Shown: positions 24,312 through 35,676 of the stretch, in pieces
Layout of the letters: every line of letters starts with the position of its first letter
How positions within the stretch are numbered: the stretch's first letter is position 1
Assembly: GCA_902805475.1 (NCBI GenBank)
Contig: CADCSX010000002.1
Location: forward strand, 2,604,001 to 2,668,000
Direction of reading: 5' to 3'
DNA: 64,000 nt
Source: Entonaema liquescens
Lineage: Eukaryota > Ascomycota > Sordariomycetes > Xylariales > Xylariaceae
Program-made: the position numbers and the translations under genes
Notes under the pieces: model-generated
Told to the model about the DNA's origin: nothing
The model's input: only the letters and a program-made list of their open reading frames with translations
Database searches by the model: none

Positions 24312-24812
24312 ATGAAAGACTAAAGAGAATTCTTTCAATATGCAGCCATGTACTAGAGTGTCCTAGTTGCACCTCTCGCGAGATAGCCGTCCCGAATTGT
24401 CCCGAATTGTCCCGAATTGTCCAGCGTCAGTTCATACAGGGGTCCATCAGAACGTGAAATTTTGAGGGTCCGTAGAGTAGATGTATGGGAGGCACGCATA
24501 CAGTCGTCAAATGCATTTTTGGAGGTTTGTGTCCCGCTCGTTGTTGAGGCCCGTGGGACTTGAAAGCTGCACAAACTTCTATAGAAGGGCTTCATGCCAA
24601 GAGTCCTGAACGGCGCTCTGAAATGTCCTTGGAAGTTGCCCGATACGTGTATGATAAAAGACGAAAAAAAGAACATGATGAGTTTAATAGATCTCAGTCA
24701 AACAGGGCCCACAGTGATGATCTTCCGCCCTTCTATTTTGTACTCTATTGGGGGTATCTTTCCTAGGTTTTAATGCACTCCTATGTCTATCATCGTAACG
24801 TCGGTGTTAGGT
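24312..24812. other. Convergent intergenic region with 10-bp tandem repeat
   Basis: This is 3' flanking DNA of PP2A-A and EFM4. The only structure seen is a threefold CCCGAATTGT repeat just after the PP2A-A stop codon. Confidence 0.6.
24391..24422. repeat. Three perfect tandem copies of CCCGAATTGT
   Basis: The copies occupy 24391-24420, followed by a partial fourth copy (CC). They start about 80 bp after the PP2A-A stop, so they are probably in its 3'UTR or terminator region. Confidence 0.9.
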
Positions 24813-25641
24813 TTAAGTATCCCTGACTTTTTTAAAACATAAACTACTAATCGTTTGGCCCTTTACGCCACCAAAGCTGAAGCTAGGATACTCGACTCTA
24901 CCGACCAGATCGAATCGCCATGGACCCGCCTCATCGTCTTCCTCCCCGTCCTTTCTAGTACCCTCAAACCAACTCTTCAGCTCCTCCTCGGTCCAATTAC
25001 AGCTCGTAACGAGAAACAACCCCCCGTCGCGTACCAGAGGCGCAACGCGTGCCCGATAGGACTCGCTCACGCGGCGTCCCGTCGCCGGGTCCGTCTCCGA
25101 CGACAACGATATCGCGTCGAACGTGCCCTTGTCTAATACGACATCCCACCCCTGCGGCTGTTTCGCGTCTGCTAAGAGTGCGGAGGATGGCGTCCGCAGG
25201 ATGTCGTGCTCGAGGAAGTCGACGGGGTTTTCGTCCTCCGGCCGCGTCCCCGCGATGCGCCGCGCGAACTCGACGCTTTGTCGCGAGTAGTCCACGCCTA
25301 GCATGCGCCCCTCCCACCCGGCGTCGCGGAGGCCGAAGAGCAGGGAGCCGTTGCCGGTGCCGAGGTCGAGGAAGGAGGTGGAGGATGGGGGCAGGGGGAG
25401 AGGGAGGGAGGAGAGGAAGTCGATGAGCTTGGTCTCGGCGTCCGAGTCGTCGAACCACACGGTGCCGGTGTCGGTGGGGTTGTGTGTGTGGTTGGAGATT
25501 TCGGTAGTGTAGAGGTTGTCCCAGCTGTTTGTCTAAGCGTTAGGGAGGTTCGTGATTGGTGAAGAATGGGAGGATAGGAGAAAGAACGTACTATTCCTTG
25601 GTGCCCAGTTCGGAGGGCTCGAGGTGTGTGGGCTTGGACAT
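24813..25641 (-). CDS. EFM4: EFM4-type protein-lysine methyltransferase (253 aa)
   Basis: EFM4 methylates a lysine of translation elongation factor eEF1A. Minus-strand exons 25641-25592 and 25524-24813 join in frame through a 67-nt intron (GTACGT donor). The start MSKPTHLEPSELGTKEYWDN is typical of the family. It is followed by a Rossmann SAM-binding fold with motif I FLDLGTGNG at residues 68-76, LGVDYSRQSVEFARR, and WDVVLDKGTFDAISLS. Codons are strongly G/C-rich, which makes long shadow ORFs on the other strand. The gene is divergent from MAS2, with 445 bp between the starts. Confidence 0.92.
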
Positions 25642-26085
25642 TGTAGATGGGCTGATTATAGAGTTGATGGAATTGGTTGGGATTAGGTTAATGCGAATTT
25701 TTATAAGTCAATTAGCATTAGAAGCTACAGGTGAGAGACATGGTTAAGTATGAAGCTATAGTTATGACCGTATTGTAAATCTGGTCTAAGCTATACACAT
25801 CGCGAATCGCATCTTCAACTTTTAGAAGGTGGGAGATCGAAGGAGGGGCAATCTAGATAAGATAAGATGAAGTACATTAGTATATGTAGTTAACTACATA
25901 CCTAGGTTACCTAACTAGTTATTGTCAAAAAAGAAGCAAAAAAAGAAGAAGGCACGGACCAAGTATAAGCGATAAGCGATAGGCGATAAGAATTGCTCAC
26001 CTAAACTTTTCTGTCGTCACGGACGAAGGCGAATCTCGAATCGGCTTCCGTGTAAAACGTCTGTCGCAATTTCAATGCCCTCAGT
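25642..26085. other. Divergent EFM4 / MAS2 promoter region
   Basis: This contains a cluster of three evenly spaced GATA-type sites near the MAS2 start (25970-25989). A 14-codon upstream ORF starts at 26075 and overlaps the MAS2 start. Confidence 0.6.
25970..25989 (+). promoter_or_regulatory. Three HGATAR sites at 7-bp spacing
   Basis: CGATAA (25970-25975), CGATAG (25977-25982) and CGATAA (25984-25989) are read directly, about 97-117 bp upstream of the MAS2 start. HGATAR is the binding consensus for fungal GATA factors. The role is inferred; it may simply be a local tandem repeat. Confidence 0.4.
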
Positions 26086-26116
26086 ATGTTTCGCGCCTGC
26101 TCGTCTAAATATTTAA
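26075..26116 (+). other. Upstream ORF overlapping the MAS2 start (13 residues plus stop)
   Basis: ATG at 26075 opens a short frame, MPSVCFAPARLNI, ending TAA at 26114-26116. It overlaps the MAS2 start at 26086 in another frame. If the transcript starts upstream, this could lower MAS2 translation. The transcript start is unknown. Confidence 0.4.
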
Positions 26117-27884
26117 ATAGAGGTATTACCTCTCCTGCGCGAACATTCGCTAGGGTATTCCGGCCGCTTCAGACTCGTACGCTCGCCAGCGTGAGCGTGC
26201 CAAGTCCAAAGGTTCGTGGACTTATTGATGATTTACACTCTTCACCCTTCACCCTTCACCACTTACTGACACGAAACAGGAACCGACAGAACTCGACCAG
26301 ATAACAACGTTACCAAATGGAGTTCGAGTAGCCTCAGAAGCCCTCCCCGGGTCGTTCTCCGGTGTTGGTGTATATATCGAGGGCGGGTCGAGATTCGAGA
26401 ATCCTTACTTGAGCGGGGTGAGCCATATCGTTGATCGGTTGGCCTTTCATTCTACAGAGAATAAAACCCCAGAAGAAATACAAGAGACGGTAGAGTCTCT
26501 AGGAGGAAATGTACAATGTGTATCATCCCGGGAATCCTTAATGTACCAAGCTGCTACCTTCAACTCAGCTATCCCGACGGCGACCGAATTACTTGCTGAG
26601 ACAATACGATATCCTCAAATCACCGAGGAAGAAGTTGTTAGAGAGTTGATGACGGCCGAATATGAGATTAATGAGATTTGGAAAAAGCCCGAACTCATTC
26701 TACCTGAATTGGTCCACATGGCGGCGTTTAAGGGTAATACTCTTGGTAACCCTCTATTATGTCCGAAAGAACGAATACCGGAAATCAACAGTTCGGTAGT
26801 CAAAACATATAGAGATACCTTCTATCGCCCCGAGAGGACCGTTGTCGCTTTTGCCGGTGTCCCTCATACCGAGGCGGTAGATCTAGCCTCTAAGTTCTTC
26901 GGAGACATGAAAGCTCCTGCACAACCTATTTTATCTCGGTCCGGGTCGGAAACGTCTATAGATTCCTTGTCGTCAGGTAGCATGGACACTTTGGCTTCGT
27001 CACTCTCCTCAGCCTCGTCATCTTCATCATCTAGTATAATATCTAAGTTACCCCTATTCAAGAATCTCTCTACTTCAGCAAGCCGCAACGCATCCGTATC
27101 TACTACTCCGGGGATTCCGCCGACGTTGGAAGAACTCACGATGCCTTCGCATTATACTGGAGGTTTCGTCGCGCTTCCACCACAACCCCCTTCTCCCAAC
27201 CCCAACCAACCAGTTTTCACTCATATCCATATCGCATTCGAGGGACTGCCTATCGCATCAGATGATATCTATGCATTAGCCACGCTCAACACACTTCTCG
27301 GCGGCGGCGGGTCTTTCTCCGCCGGAGGACCAGGGAAGGGCATGTATTCAAGACTGTACACTAATGTACTTAACCAACACGCTTGGGTCGAATCTTGTAT
27401 CGCTTTCAACCACTCCTACACGGATTCTGGCTTATTCGGCATCTCTGCTCAATGCGTCCCGGGCCGCACACAGCACATGCTTGACGTTATGTGCCAAGAA
27501 TTGAGGGCGCTTACTGTGGACACAGGTTTTGCTGCCCTTGGCTTTGCTGAAGTTAGCCGTGCCAAGAATCAGCTACGCTCTAGTCTGCTGATGAACTTGG
27601 AGAGCCGAATGGTCGAGCTGGAAGACCTGGGCAGGCAAGTCCAAGTACACGGCCGCAAAGTACCTGTTCAGGAGATGTGCCGAAAGATCCAGAGCCTCAC
27701 AATTAACGACCTGCGCCGGGTGGCGAAGCAGATCATGGGAGGTTTAGTCCAAAATAACGGTAAAGGAAGCGGTGCTCCGACTGTGGTGCTGCAAGAGGCT
27801 GAACACCCGTTTAGCTCCGTAAAACAGATGTCTTGGGAAGAGATACAAGACAGGATATACAAATGGGGCTTGGGTAGAAGGTAA
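26086..27884 (+). CDS. MAS2: Mitochondrial processing peptidase alpha subunit (576 aa)
   Basis: The alpha subunit of MPP binds presequences in the mitochondrial matrix and presents them to the catalytic beta subunit. Exons 26086-26211 and 26280-27884 join in frame. The first 42 residues (MFRACSSKYLNRGI and an Arg/Ser-rich, acid-free stretch) form a mitochondrial targeting peptide. The M16 domain follows (ITTLPNGVRVASEALPGSFS). The beta-type zinc motif HxxEH is replaced by HIVDRLAFHST, as expected for the non-catalytic alpha chain. The glycine-rich loop LGGGGSFSAGGPGKGMYSRL, needed for substrate release, is present. A Ser-rich insertion at about residues 255-315 is common in filamentous fungi. 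The C-terminal LuxS/MPP-like domain ends IQDRIYKWGLGRR. Confidence 0.96.
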
Positions 27885-28762
27885 AAGGTAGACAGTAAGG
27901 GACTTGGCCGCCTTTGACAGTAGCGAGGTTTCTAGAAGCAACCAGGTGCCATCTTAGGATTTACAACACGGCTAATCCGAACCAGAGCCCTGAACGCTCT
28001 CGCTTCGAGGTGCCCTTCCAGTGTACAACGATGTATATTAGCGATGACAAGCCTCGGAATCTGTACCATGTAGATATCATGACAAACATACCCAACTAAT
28101 CGAGGCATTTCCAATCTCACGTTTCTAGAATAGAGGTACGGTGTATGAGTAGTAACTACGAAATAGGGCGGCTGCCCTTAAACGCCGCGTAAGCTTGATG
28201 CTAACGAAGACGAAGCGTAATTTGTGTCTTACGCCCGGACTCGACACGGTCGGGTATATTAGCAGGAATCGGAAATGAGTGTCCCCCAACTTGGTAGGAC
28301 ACTCATGACTCCTAGTTCGTGAGCTCGTAGACGAGAACACAGATACATACAATAACCATACCATACGCCTCGTTGCCATGCTCTGGGACGACGTGAACAG
28401 GCCTATGATTGCTACTTCGAGCACGCCGACGCACGTTTTCCGTGCCATGTAGTGTGCCGTCCGCAGCAACGCACAACCGCCAGATCTCGGCTCTTCGATC
28501 GTGACACCGGGTCGCTATCTGGCGCAATCTGTGTCGGGCTGGCTGGGGATCTGACTCGGGTACTGGCGTGGTAATATAAGATTTCTTTTTCTTATATAGG
28601 CGGCGGTAGGTTATAACTTGGGTAGATTCCCATCACTAATTCGTTTACATGCTTTGTCGTAGACTTTGTTGTTCTGCCCCTATTCTTGATCCTTCGTATC
28701 GCCTACTCATACCAATACCTACACATTAAGCAAGCTTACAATTAAAGAATATTACAACGACC
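27885..28762. other. Intergenic region
   Basis: No gene is supported. Short ORFs on both strands lack family features. Confidence 0.55.
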
Positions 28763-29978
28763 ATGACGGCCATCACAAAAACCACACGCGGCCCCGACGG
28801 CAACCAATCCACCCTAACATACCACCTCCCAGCCCAGACCACACCCTTCGCCCCCTCCCCCGGAGCATCAACCATGCCCTCCTCATGCTCCTTCTCCGTC
28901 TACTGCCGCAGCCTCTCCTACTACGTATACTCGATGAACACGGCCGCCCGCGACGCCCACCCGCTCGACGGCCAGCACTGTCTGGCCGTGCAGCCGCTCG
29001 CCGCGGACCCGGCGCGCAGCATCGGGTTCAACACCGAGTGCTGGCCCGAGAACTACTTCGCGCTGTTCGACAACGAGTGGGGGGAAATCAACGGCGCGCC
29101 GAGGACTATGGATGAGGGAGCTGCGAGCACGGCTGCGTTTCCCGGGGACAGGTGTCTGGAGGGGTGGACGGTGGCGTGTACGACTACGATTACTAGAGCT
29201 GGGGATGGGGATGGGGATGGGAGTGGGGGGGAAGGGGGGAGTGCGAGTGTGTACCCCCAGGCCTGGTGCTGTCCCCCCGGCCAATGGACCTGCGCCACGG
29301 CCACCGCCGACGGCGACAGACAGGCCCCGCAGCGCCTGTGCCAGAGCTATCTGACGGCGCCGGTCGAGTCCAGCACCCCGTCTGGATGTACTGGGACCCG
29401 GCGTACGAGACGCTCGTGCCGGATGGTTCGGACTCCGGGTCGAGCCCCTTCGAGGCGTATACTTGGACTGCGGAGGTGGCGGGGAGCCGGACCCGGCGCA
29501 CGCGGCGACTGTGTTTCGGAAGGTGTTTCCGCTTGTGTTGAGTGGTGGTGGCGGTGGGGGGAGTAATCCGGGTTTGGGAGATGAGAGTAGTAGTAGTAGT
29601 AGTAATAGTAATGGTGATAGTAGTGAGACGGAAGCCGAGGCTGTTACGATCACGACGGTCGTCACGCTGAAGCCGACGCCCGAGCGCCAGCGAAGGATGG
29701 AACCGGGTGTCGGGTCGGGGTCTCCTGGAGAACACATGTTCACTCCGAGGTGTCTCGCCGCAACCTTGCTTGGGGCTGCTCTTGCGGCGACGGTTATTTT
29801 GCTCTTTGGGTTCGTGTTGCTGTATCGCGAGAGGAGGAAGAGGCGGGAGCGGAGGTACCGTGTAACTTCTTCTACTATTTCCCCCCTGGCTACTACTGGT
29901 GCCAAGGTACCTCTTGGGGACGATAGTAGAGGCGAGGTGGGAGTTTTGCTCAAGGCTCGGGAGGTGAAAACAATCTGA
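28763..29978 (+). CDS. Cys-rich single-pass membrane protein with two apparent frameshifts
   Basis: I do not recognise a named function. The architecture is a Cys-rich extracellular-type region (SCSFSVYCRS, CLEGWTVACTTTITR, AWCCPPGQWTC), a Gly/Ser-rich stalk, one membrane segment (CLAATLLGAALAATVILLFG, residues about 331-355) followed by YRERRKRRERR as stop-transfer, and a short cytoplasmic tail. Three frames must be joined. At CCCC 29376-29379 one extra C carries the frame into VWMYWDPAYETLVPDGSDSG, and at GGGG 29481-29484 one extra G carries it into EPDPAHAATVFRKVFPLV. The repaired length is 405 aa. Either the gene is broken or two bases are missing from the assembly; the same defect in two essential genes here favours the second. 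There is no classical signal peptide. A similar plan is seen in the gene at 44179-45054. Confidence 0.7.
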
Positions 29979-30582
29979 AGACACTCCAGCCTCTGGTTGG
30001 AAATATGTCATTTATATTTACGAGGTTCAGTTCCGTGTACGTTGGTATTTAATAACGGCGTTTTGTTCTATTTTTTCTCCAATATATCTCTCCCTTTATC
30101 CAATAATTTTTATACTCAGCTCAATATCGCCTAGTAACACACTACGGGTTTCTTTATAGGACCATTTGCTCATTAGCGTTCTCAACTACGAGAGAAGCAG
30201 AAGCAGAGGCAGACTTTTCCAGGGGGTTAGCTCTGTCTCTATTCATCACAGGTTCATGAAAAAAATAGTGAGTTGAATAAGAAAAATCGAGTCTATAGAA
30301 AATCTGTTTTTCGTAGCTAATAGGCGCTACTGTAACCTATCTATTAATGTTGATAATTTCCCACCCATACTCCGTATAAAGCGAAATTTTAGAATCGTTC
30401 ATAAGTCATGAATCCCATCCTCTTCTAGGTCCACGTGGGATCCAGTATTCGGCATCTCATGCTATGTCTGTTGGACGTTTTTCATAATTGTACCCCTGGC
30501 CATGAAGAAATGCAAAAATTTCCTAACCCCCTTTTAAAATTCCCTTTTTTTTTCTTCCCAGCAAGTATGCAGATATTATCAA
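29979..30582. other. Convergent intergenic region
   Basis: This is 3' flanking DNA of the membrane protein gene and GDH2. AT-rich, nothing recognised. Confidence 0.6.
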
Positions 30583-33500
30583 TCATTGGATGTTGGCCAT
30601 CCTCTTAGACATGCTATTATGTTATGTTAGCTTAGGTACTATCAGTCAAACATGAATAGGTAGTAACTTACAAATCATAGAAAGCGAATTGGCTAGGACT
30701 GCTGCCAAACTCATACACGAAGCGGGAAGCGAGGTAGCTTCCGAAGATCGCACGGAGGTACGAGTCGGGTACACGGCTGATAATGGTGTCCAACCCAATC
30801 TTGTCGATCAATAGCTTAGGAAGGGCATCTGCGAGAACAGACCTCCGAATCTTGGGGTTCTCCCATAGGTCCGATTTCTGAAGCTCTTCGTCTAGTGTCG
30901 TAATCGCAAGGGAGAGCGAGTCAGAAAGCACGGACCGCGGTACTCCGGTCTGCTCGTGTTCTCGCCAGATGGCCTCAAATTCAAGGCGAGCATTGTTCTG
31001 GATTGTGGCTTGTACTTGTTTAACATACGCCTTGTAGAACTCGGGAGCTTCGCCGTTCTCATTGTGGCACATGTTCTCGACGAAGCCCGCGTCGTCAAAG
31101 CTGAGTGCAGCAAGGACTTCTAGAGACGAGGAGGTTACACCACCCTTGTTAGCAGATGCGTCCTTGAATAGAATGCAGCCTGCCTTCTCAAGGCGCAGCT
31201 TGGCATCTTGAGTAATAAACAGATTAGCTCCTTCGACGATGTAAGGAATCGTCGTCTTTCCATCCTTGATCAGTTTAGAAACAGTCGAAAGGTCAATAGA
31301 CTCAGGACGACCACCGCAAGGAACGAAGACGTCGGTCAGACCACTATCCCTGAGATGGTAGAAGTTGCGGAAGGGCGTGCCGTTAGGAACAAATTCGCCG
31401 GTCGGCAATGTGACGTTACTATCATCGCACAGCACCCTGAAACCGTCCTTGGATAGCTTGGAGAGGTCAAACTGCGAGACCATGACACGCTTCTTAGCCA
31501 AGCGTACGAGCTCATCTTTGTCGATACCGTTGGGGTCCACGAGTACGCCAGAACCATCAACGATGGCTGTGTACTTTTCGTTGCTCAGAAGAATTTCGTT
31601 GCTGCCAAGGTCTCCATCCGGACCTCCCGTCTGCATTTTCCTCACCGTAGAAGGATCCAAGTTAAGCTTCCGGTAGATGCCCTTAACATACTCACGGACG
31701 GACAAAGTTGTCATTCCGTATTCATCGTGGGGAATACCACCAAGCCTGGGCGACTTGCCAGTGAAGAAGGACTTCCACCACGGCGCACCTCGGGCGCGGG
31801 CGTGTTCTGTAGCCCAGTCGACGAGGTCCGCGGTGTTCTCGTCGGGACCTAGGAAAAGAATCTCCTCTTTGCGGTAGATATCCACAATAGGGTTTTTGAT
31901 GCCGGGAGTCTCGGCAGGGAGGAGAAGATCCAAGATACTATCAATGTACTTCTCAAATGCCTCCCGAGCCCGATCCTGCTGCTTGGCATCGAGGAGAACC
32001 ACACCCTTCGAACCGCCTTCGGGGATGTCCTTATTCTTGCGCTGCTGTGTGCTTGCCAGAGCATAGTTCTCGTCAAAGAGATTCCTGGCATTTATGCTGT
32101 AAGCTTCCTTGCTACGGGATTTGACGATTCGGATACCGCCTCGAGCGACATCCTTGAAGCGTAGGTGAAAGCCGCGGGCTTCCGCGCTAATAACGAAGAA
32201 CATGCCATATAAACGACGAGGATATTCGACCTCCGGCAAGAAGGTTGGGTCCAAACGGAAACTGAGGGCTACCTTTGTAGGCGTAAAGTAGTTGGTCTTT
32301 AGAATAGCGTTGTTGAAAACTCGGAAGGCAGTCATAACCATCTCGTCGTGCTCATTAGACACTTCTTGAGTGATCGCCTCCCTTAAGCGAGCATCAGACA
32401 GTACTTCCACGGCGGGTGTCGGCGCAACTAAGCTCTTTTCAAAACCGGGGCCGACACTTAGGTGTACGTTGGCGAATGCGGCATACAACAGACGGACTAG
32501 ATTAGGGTAGGATGAGATAATCTGATGGATGTAATCCGGAGTGAACGTTTCCGAACGGAGACGGCGCTTTAGCTTCGACAGGATCTCAACGTGTGCCGGA
32601 TTCTTAGAATCTAAAGCTTGCTTGATGGACACATACTCTGTACCAAGACGGTTAAGAAAGTGCTGAACAAAGACCCACACGCAGTGGCCGTAGACGGTCT
32701 CCTGCAGGCTCAGCGCGCCAGAAGCAAACATGTGGTGGAATTTGTTCTGGGGTAGGCAGTATAGAAGGGAAATCTCCTTGGTGATTTGATGAATCGACTG
32801 CTCGATCGGCATGGGCTTGGTGTCAAGGTTCGTCGCCGGCTTTAGGTAAATACTCATGACTGTGATGCCATTGGAGAACTGCTCTACATACTTCCTGGTG
32901 CTGGTAACACCATAGTAGTGGTATAGATCGCTCATGGCGCTGAAAATACCTCTGGCGGTACGGGAACGGAAAGCCATGACAAGACGCTTCTCCTCGGAAC
33001 CCTCGATATCGAAGACCTCAATAACCGGGCCAGTCCTCGTAACGGCCAATTTGATGATGTCATCATATATCTGCTTGGTGTTCTTAGTTGCCTTCGTCAA
33101 AAACATACGATCGCTAATGATCTCGAGGCGCGTCTCGCTTGGTTCCGGGTTTGGGTCCACAAACTGGCACTGGTATACGAAATAGCATCGCAGAGAAGCC
33201 TTGGACGAAGGATCATTTGAAATGGTGCCAGGAGAGCGGAATGTCTCAACCCTGAAGCGCTTGTTGGGGTCGACATTGTCTAGATACTTCGCCTCGAGCC
33301 TATTTTCGAAGCGCGGGCCATGTAATGAACTCTTACCAGGTTCACTTGTGTCGATATAGATAGCGTGGTCAGTGGCTTCCATGTCTAACCGGATCTCTTC
33401 GCGCTTGTCTACGCGAGCGTACGCCGCAACCTTGGCAGCGTACATGGAGGTGATGTGAGTCGCGATAACATCGGCACTTTCCATCTGGAAGTAGACATCG

Positions 33501-33974
33501 TCGATACCTAGCTCGTTGTAGAACCACGAGACTTGTTCATCGAGATGTGACTCTGGAATCCATCCCTGCTTGAGGATAATACTCTTGACTATTGCTCGTT
33601 AGAGAGATGAAGAATACTGTGAGCCTTGTGGACTAACCTTGCTTGATCTGCTCATCGCGCCCCTTAAACTCGGGCGCGATGTATCCCACGGTAGCAGAGC
33701 GTAGAACCCTATGCCCGTTGCCACCCAGAGTTCCTAGAGGAACTGAGAAGTGGGTGGGCTGAGGAGAAGGGTGACGTGAAACTTGGTCAGTGCCCTGAAC
33801 CTTACCCAACAGCTTGTTAGCTGGAATTGGGCTCTGGCTAGGAGCGACGCCGCTGGTCGTCATGGTCTGAGTTTTAGGTTCTAGAACCTCAAACGGCTCA
33901 AATGGATCCGAGTACTGAGGAAACCTATCCAGGGGTAGGTCAGTCGTCTGAAGCGTCAACATCTTGACCACCAT
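30583..33974 (-). CDS. GDH2: NAD-specific glutamate dehydrogenase, large type (1094 aa)
   Basis: This enzyme deaminates glutamate to 2-oxoglutarate and ammonium with NAD+ and serves glutamate catabolism. Minus-strand exons are 33974-33638, 33588-30672 and 30613-30583. The first junction gives EQIKQVKSIILKQGWIPES. The last exon of 31 nt (donor GTAAGT at 30671, acceptor TAG) changes the end to SQFAFYDFMSKRMANIQ, which fits the family better than stopping at 30668. The large ORF has the GDH core EARGFHLRFKDVARGGIRIV, SINARNLFDENYALASTQQR, then the nucleotide-binding domain (FVPCGGRPESIDL, EGANLFITQDARL-like EGANLFITQDAKLRLEKAG, DASANKGGVTSSSLEVLAAL). Length is typical for the about 115-120 kDa fungal NAD-GDH. 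A Met at 33962 is an alternative start. AGATAA (34083-34088) and TGATAAG (34496-34502) upstream are possible GATA-factor sites. Confidence 0.96.
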
Positions 33975-34082
33975 ATTGGAGACAAGAATCGAGGAGCTTG
34001 TGACTCGGGAGGGGGGGACGATGAAAGATGAAGGCGCACAGGAAGGCTTATGACTACCATAAAGAGGGATAGGATGGAAATA

Positions 34083-34502
34083 AGATAACAGAGACAGAAG
34101 GGGGAAGAGAAGGTCTCTTATACGGAATCAGAACTTGAAGGGCAGTGCAGAAGGCGTCATTGCCGTGTATAATGACTATCCTCTTGCTGAGCTCAGGGGA
34201 CTACCCCAAAGATTGACATCGAGGTACAGTGAGCAAGTAAGTGTCAATCAGAGATGGCTGTAGTAGAATGAGACAGAGAAAACAGGTTCGGTAATTTTCA
34301 TATCCCATATTGGACTTTGACAGGGGTGGCAAAGCGACGGTAGATCAAGTGAAGCCAATCCAGATCAATATTAGAATATGAAAACACGAATGCCGTTATC
34401 GTATCTCGGATTGTACCAACCAGAAACAACATGGAGTCAACTTCACCGCTCGATGCTTCGGGCGGCGTTGACTTATGTCAAATAGTCACACCTCCTGATA
34501 AG
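34083..34502. promoter_or_regulatory. Two GATA-factor consensus sites upstream of GDH2
   Basis: AGATAA at 34083-34088 and TGATAAG at 34496-34502 match HGATAR. NAD-GDH is a nitrogen-catabolic enzyme, and GATA factors such as AreA/NIT2 regulate nitrogen genes in these fungi. Two single sites over 400 bp are weak evidence. Confidence 0.25.
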
Positions 34503-35647
34503 GAAACTAATAACACATATAATACAGGCTGAACAATAAGAGACGTACCGACAAAGCGTTAAGAAGGTTGCTCCGGAATTAACTTAACGAACGCACGGGT
34601 CCACAATTAAGTCAATCGGAGACTGGTCGACTTAAAAGAATGAATTGCAAGATCTACCTTCGCGTGTTAGTTAGAGGTTGGAGATACAAGATGGTCGGTT
34701 AGGGAGGCGTGTGTATAGGAGTATCAGTTGTATATGCGATACTACAAAAGAGATACATGAAAAGACGGCAACAGCTTTGGAGGTGTGGTTGACTAGATGG
34801 ATGATTGGCCATCGGGATGAGCCACTGGAATGGAAGTGGTACCTTAATCAAGATGATGCAAGAAACCTCGACGCTTCAAGGTTCTTCAAGGTTTTTTTGA
34901 CAGAGTTGGAAATAGCGCGGTAACGAGGTTTAAAAATTTTATTTTTTTTTAAAAAAAAAGTCCTCGTTATACGATATTGTTGTAGATGGTCACACGTCTC
35001 TCGCTCTTCCCGAGTCCCGAGAATATAAAAGGACTATATTGGGTTAGACCGGGGGGGCGTTTATTAAAGAGCTGGAGGTAAAGAGATAAACGCACAGCCC
35101 TATTACGGCGCTGATAAGTATATGACGACGGTAGGCGGGTAGAGATAATGACGGGGTATGAAGATTGAGCTAACAAGATAGGGGATTCCGGGAAATCGAA
35201 TCCGTAAAGATAAGGAATAATAGCTTGATGAGAGACTAACTGCGTAGCTGAGTCGAAAGTACAATTCAGACCCAATTCGTCGTTTCGTCCATAGTTAAAA
35301 GCAGACTTGATGACGATCGTGAAGTTTAGAAAAGGGGAGCCACCGGCTTCTTATATACTGTACCGTTTAAAAACAAGGAAACAAAACCGTCAGCAACTAT
35401 TACACATATAGAAAACACGTTTATAGTGACGATGCGTGATTCATTCCGTAGGCTCTGTGCTGTGCACTGTACGAAGTACGTCGAGGACTTCGTTTTCCAG
35501 CTTTTCTGCGACGGACATCCTTGCAGTTAGCATGGAAGTTTAGTTAGTGCAGGGTTTTCCGGGGGAATGTACAATACGGTTCTCGAAATCTGAGGGTATC
35601 GCTTGGTATCCCCCAATTCCACTTAGTATTGTTTTTTGGTGCATTTG

Positions 35648-35676
35648 GTACGCTATGGTACGCTATGGTACGCTAT
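35648..35676. repeat. GTACGCTATG 10-bp tandem repeat, about 2.9 copies
   Basis: Read directly, perfect copies, in intergenic DNA. Confidence 0.88.

Noticed and set aside
28883..29953. 356-codon minus-strand ORF opposite the Cys-rich membrane protein
   Set aside because: Low-complexity Pro/Leu/Arg translation of a G/C-rich sense gene. The sense strand has a coherent Cys-rich, TM and tail plan.
34678..34923. 81-codon plus ORF with protein-like composition
   Set aside because: It begins at TTG, not ATG, and no spliced extension or family could be found.
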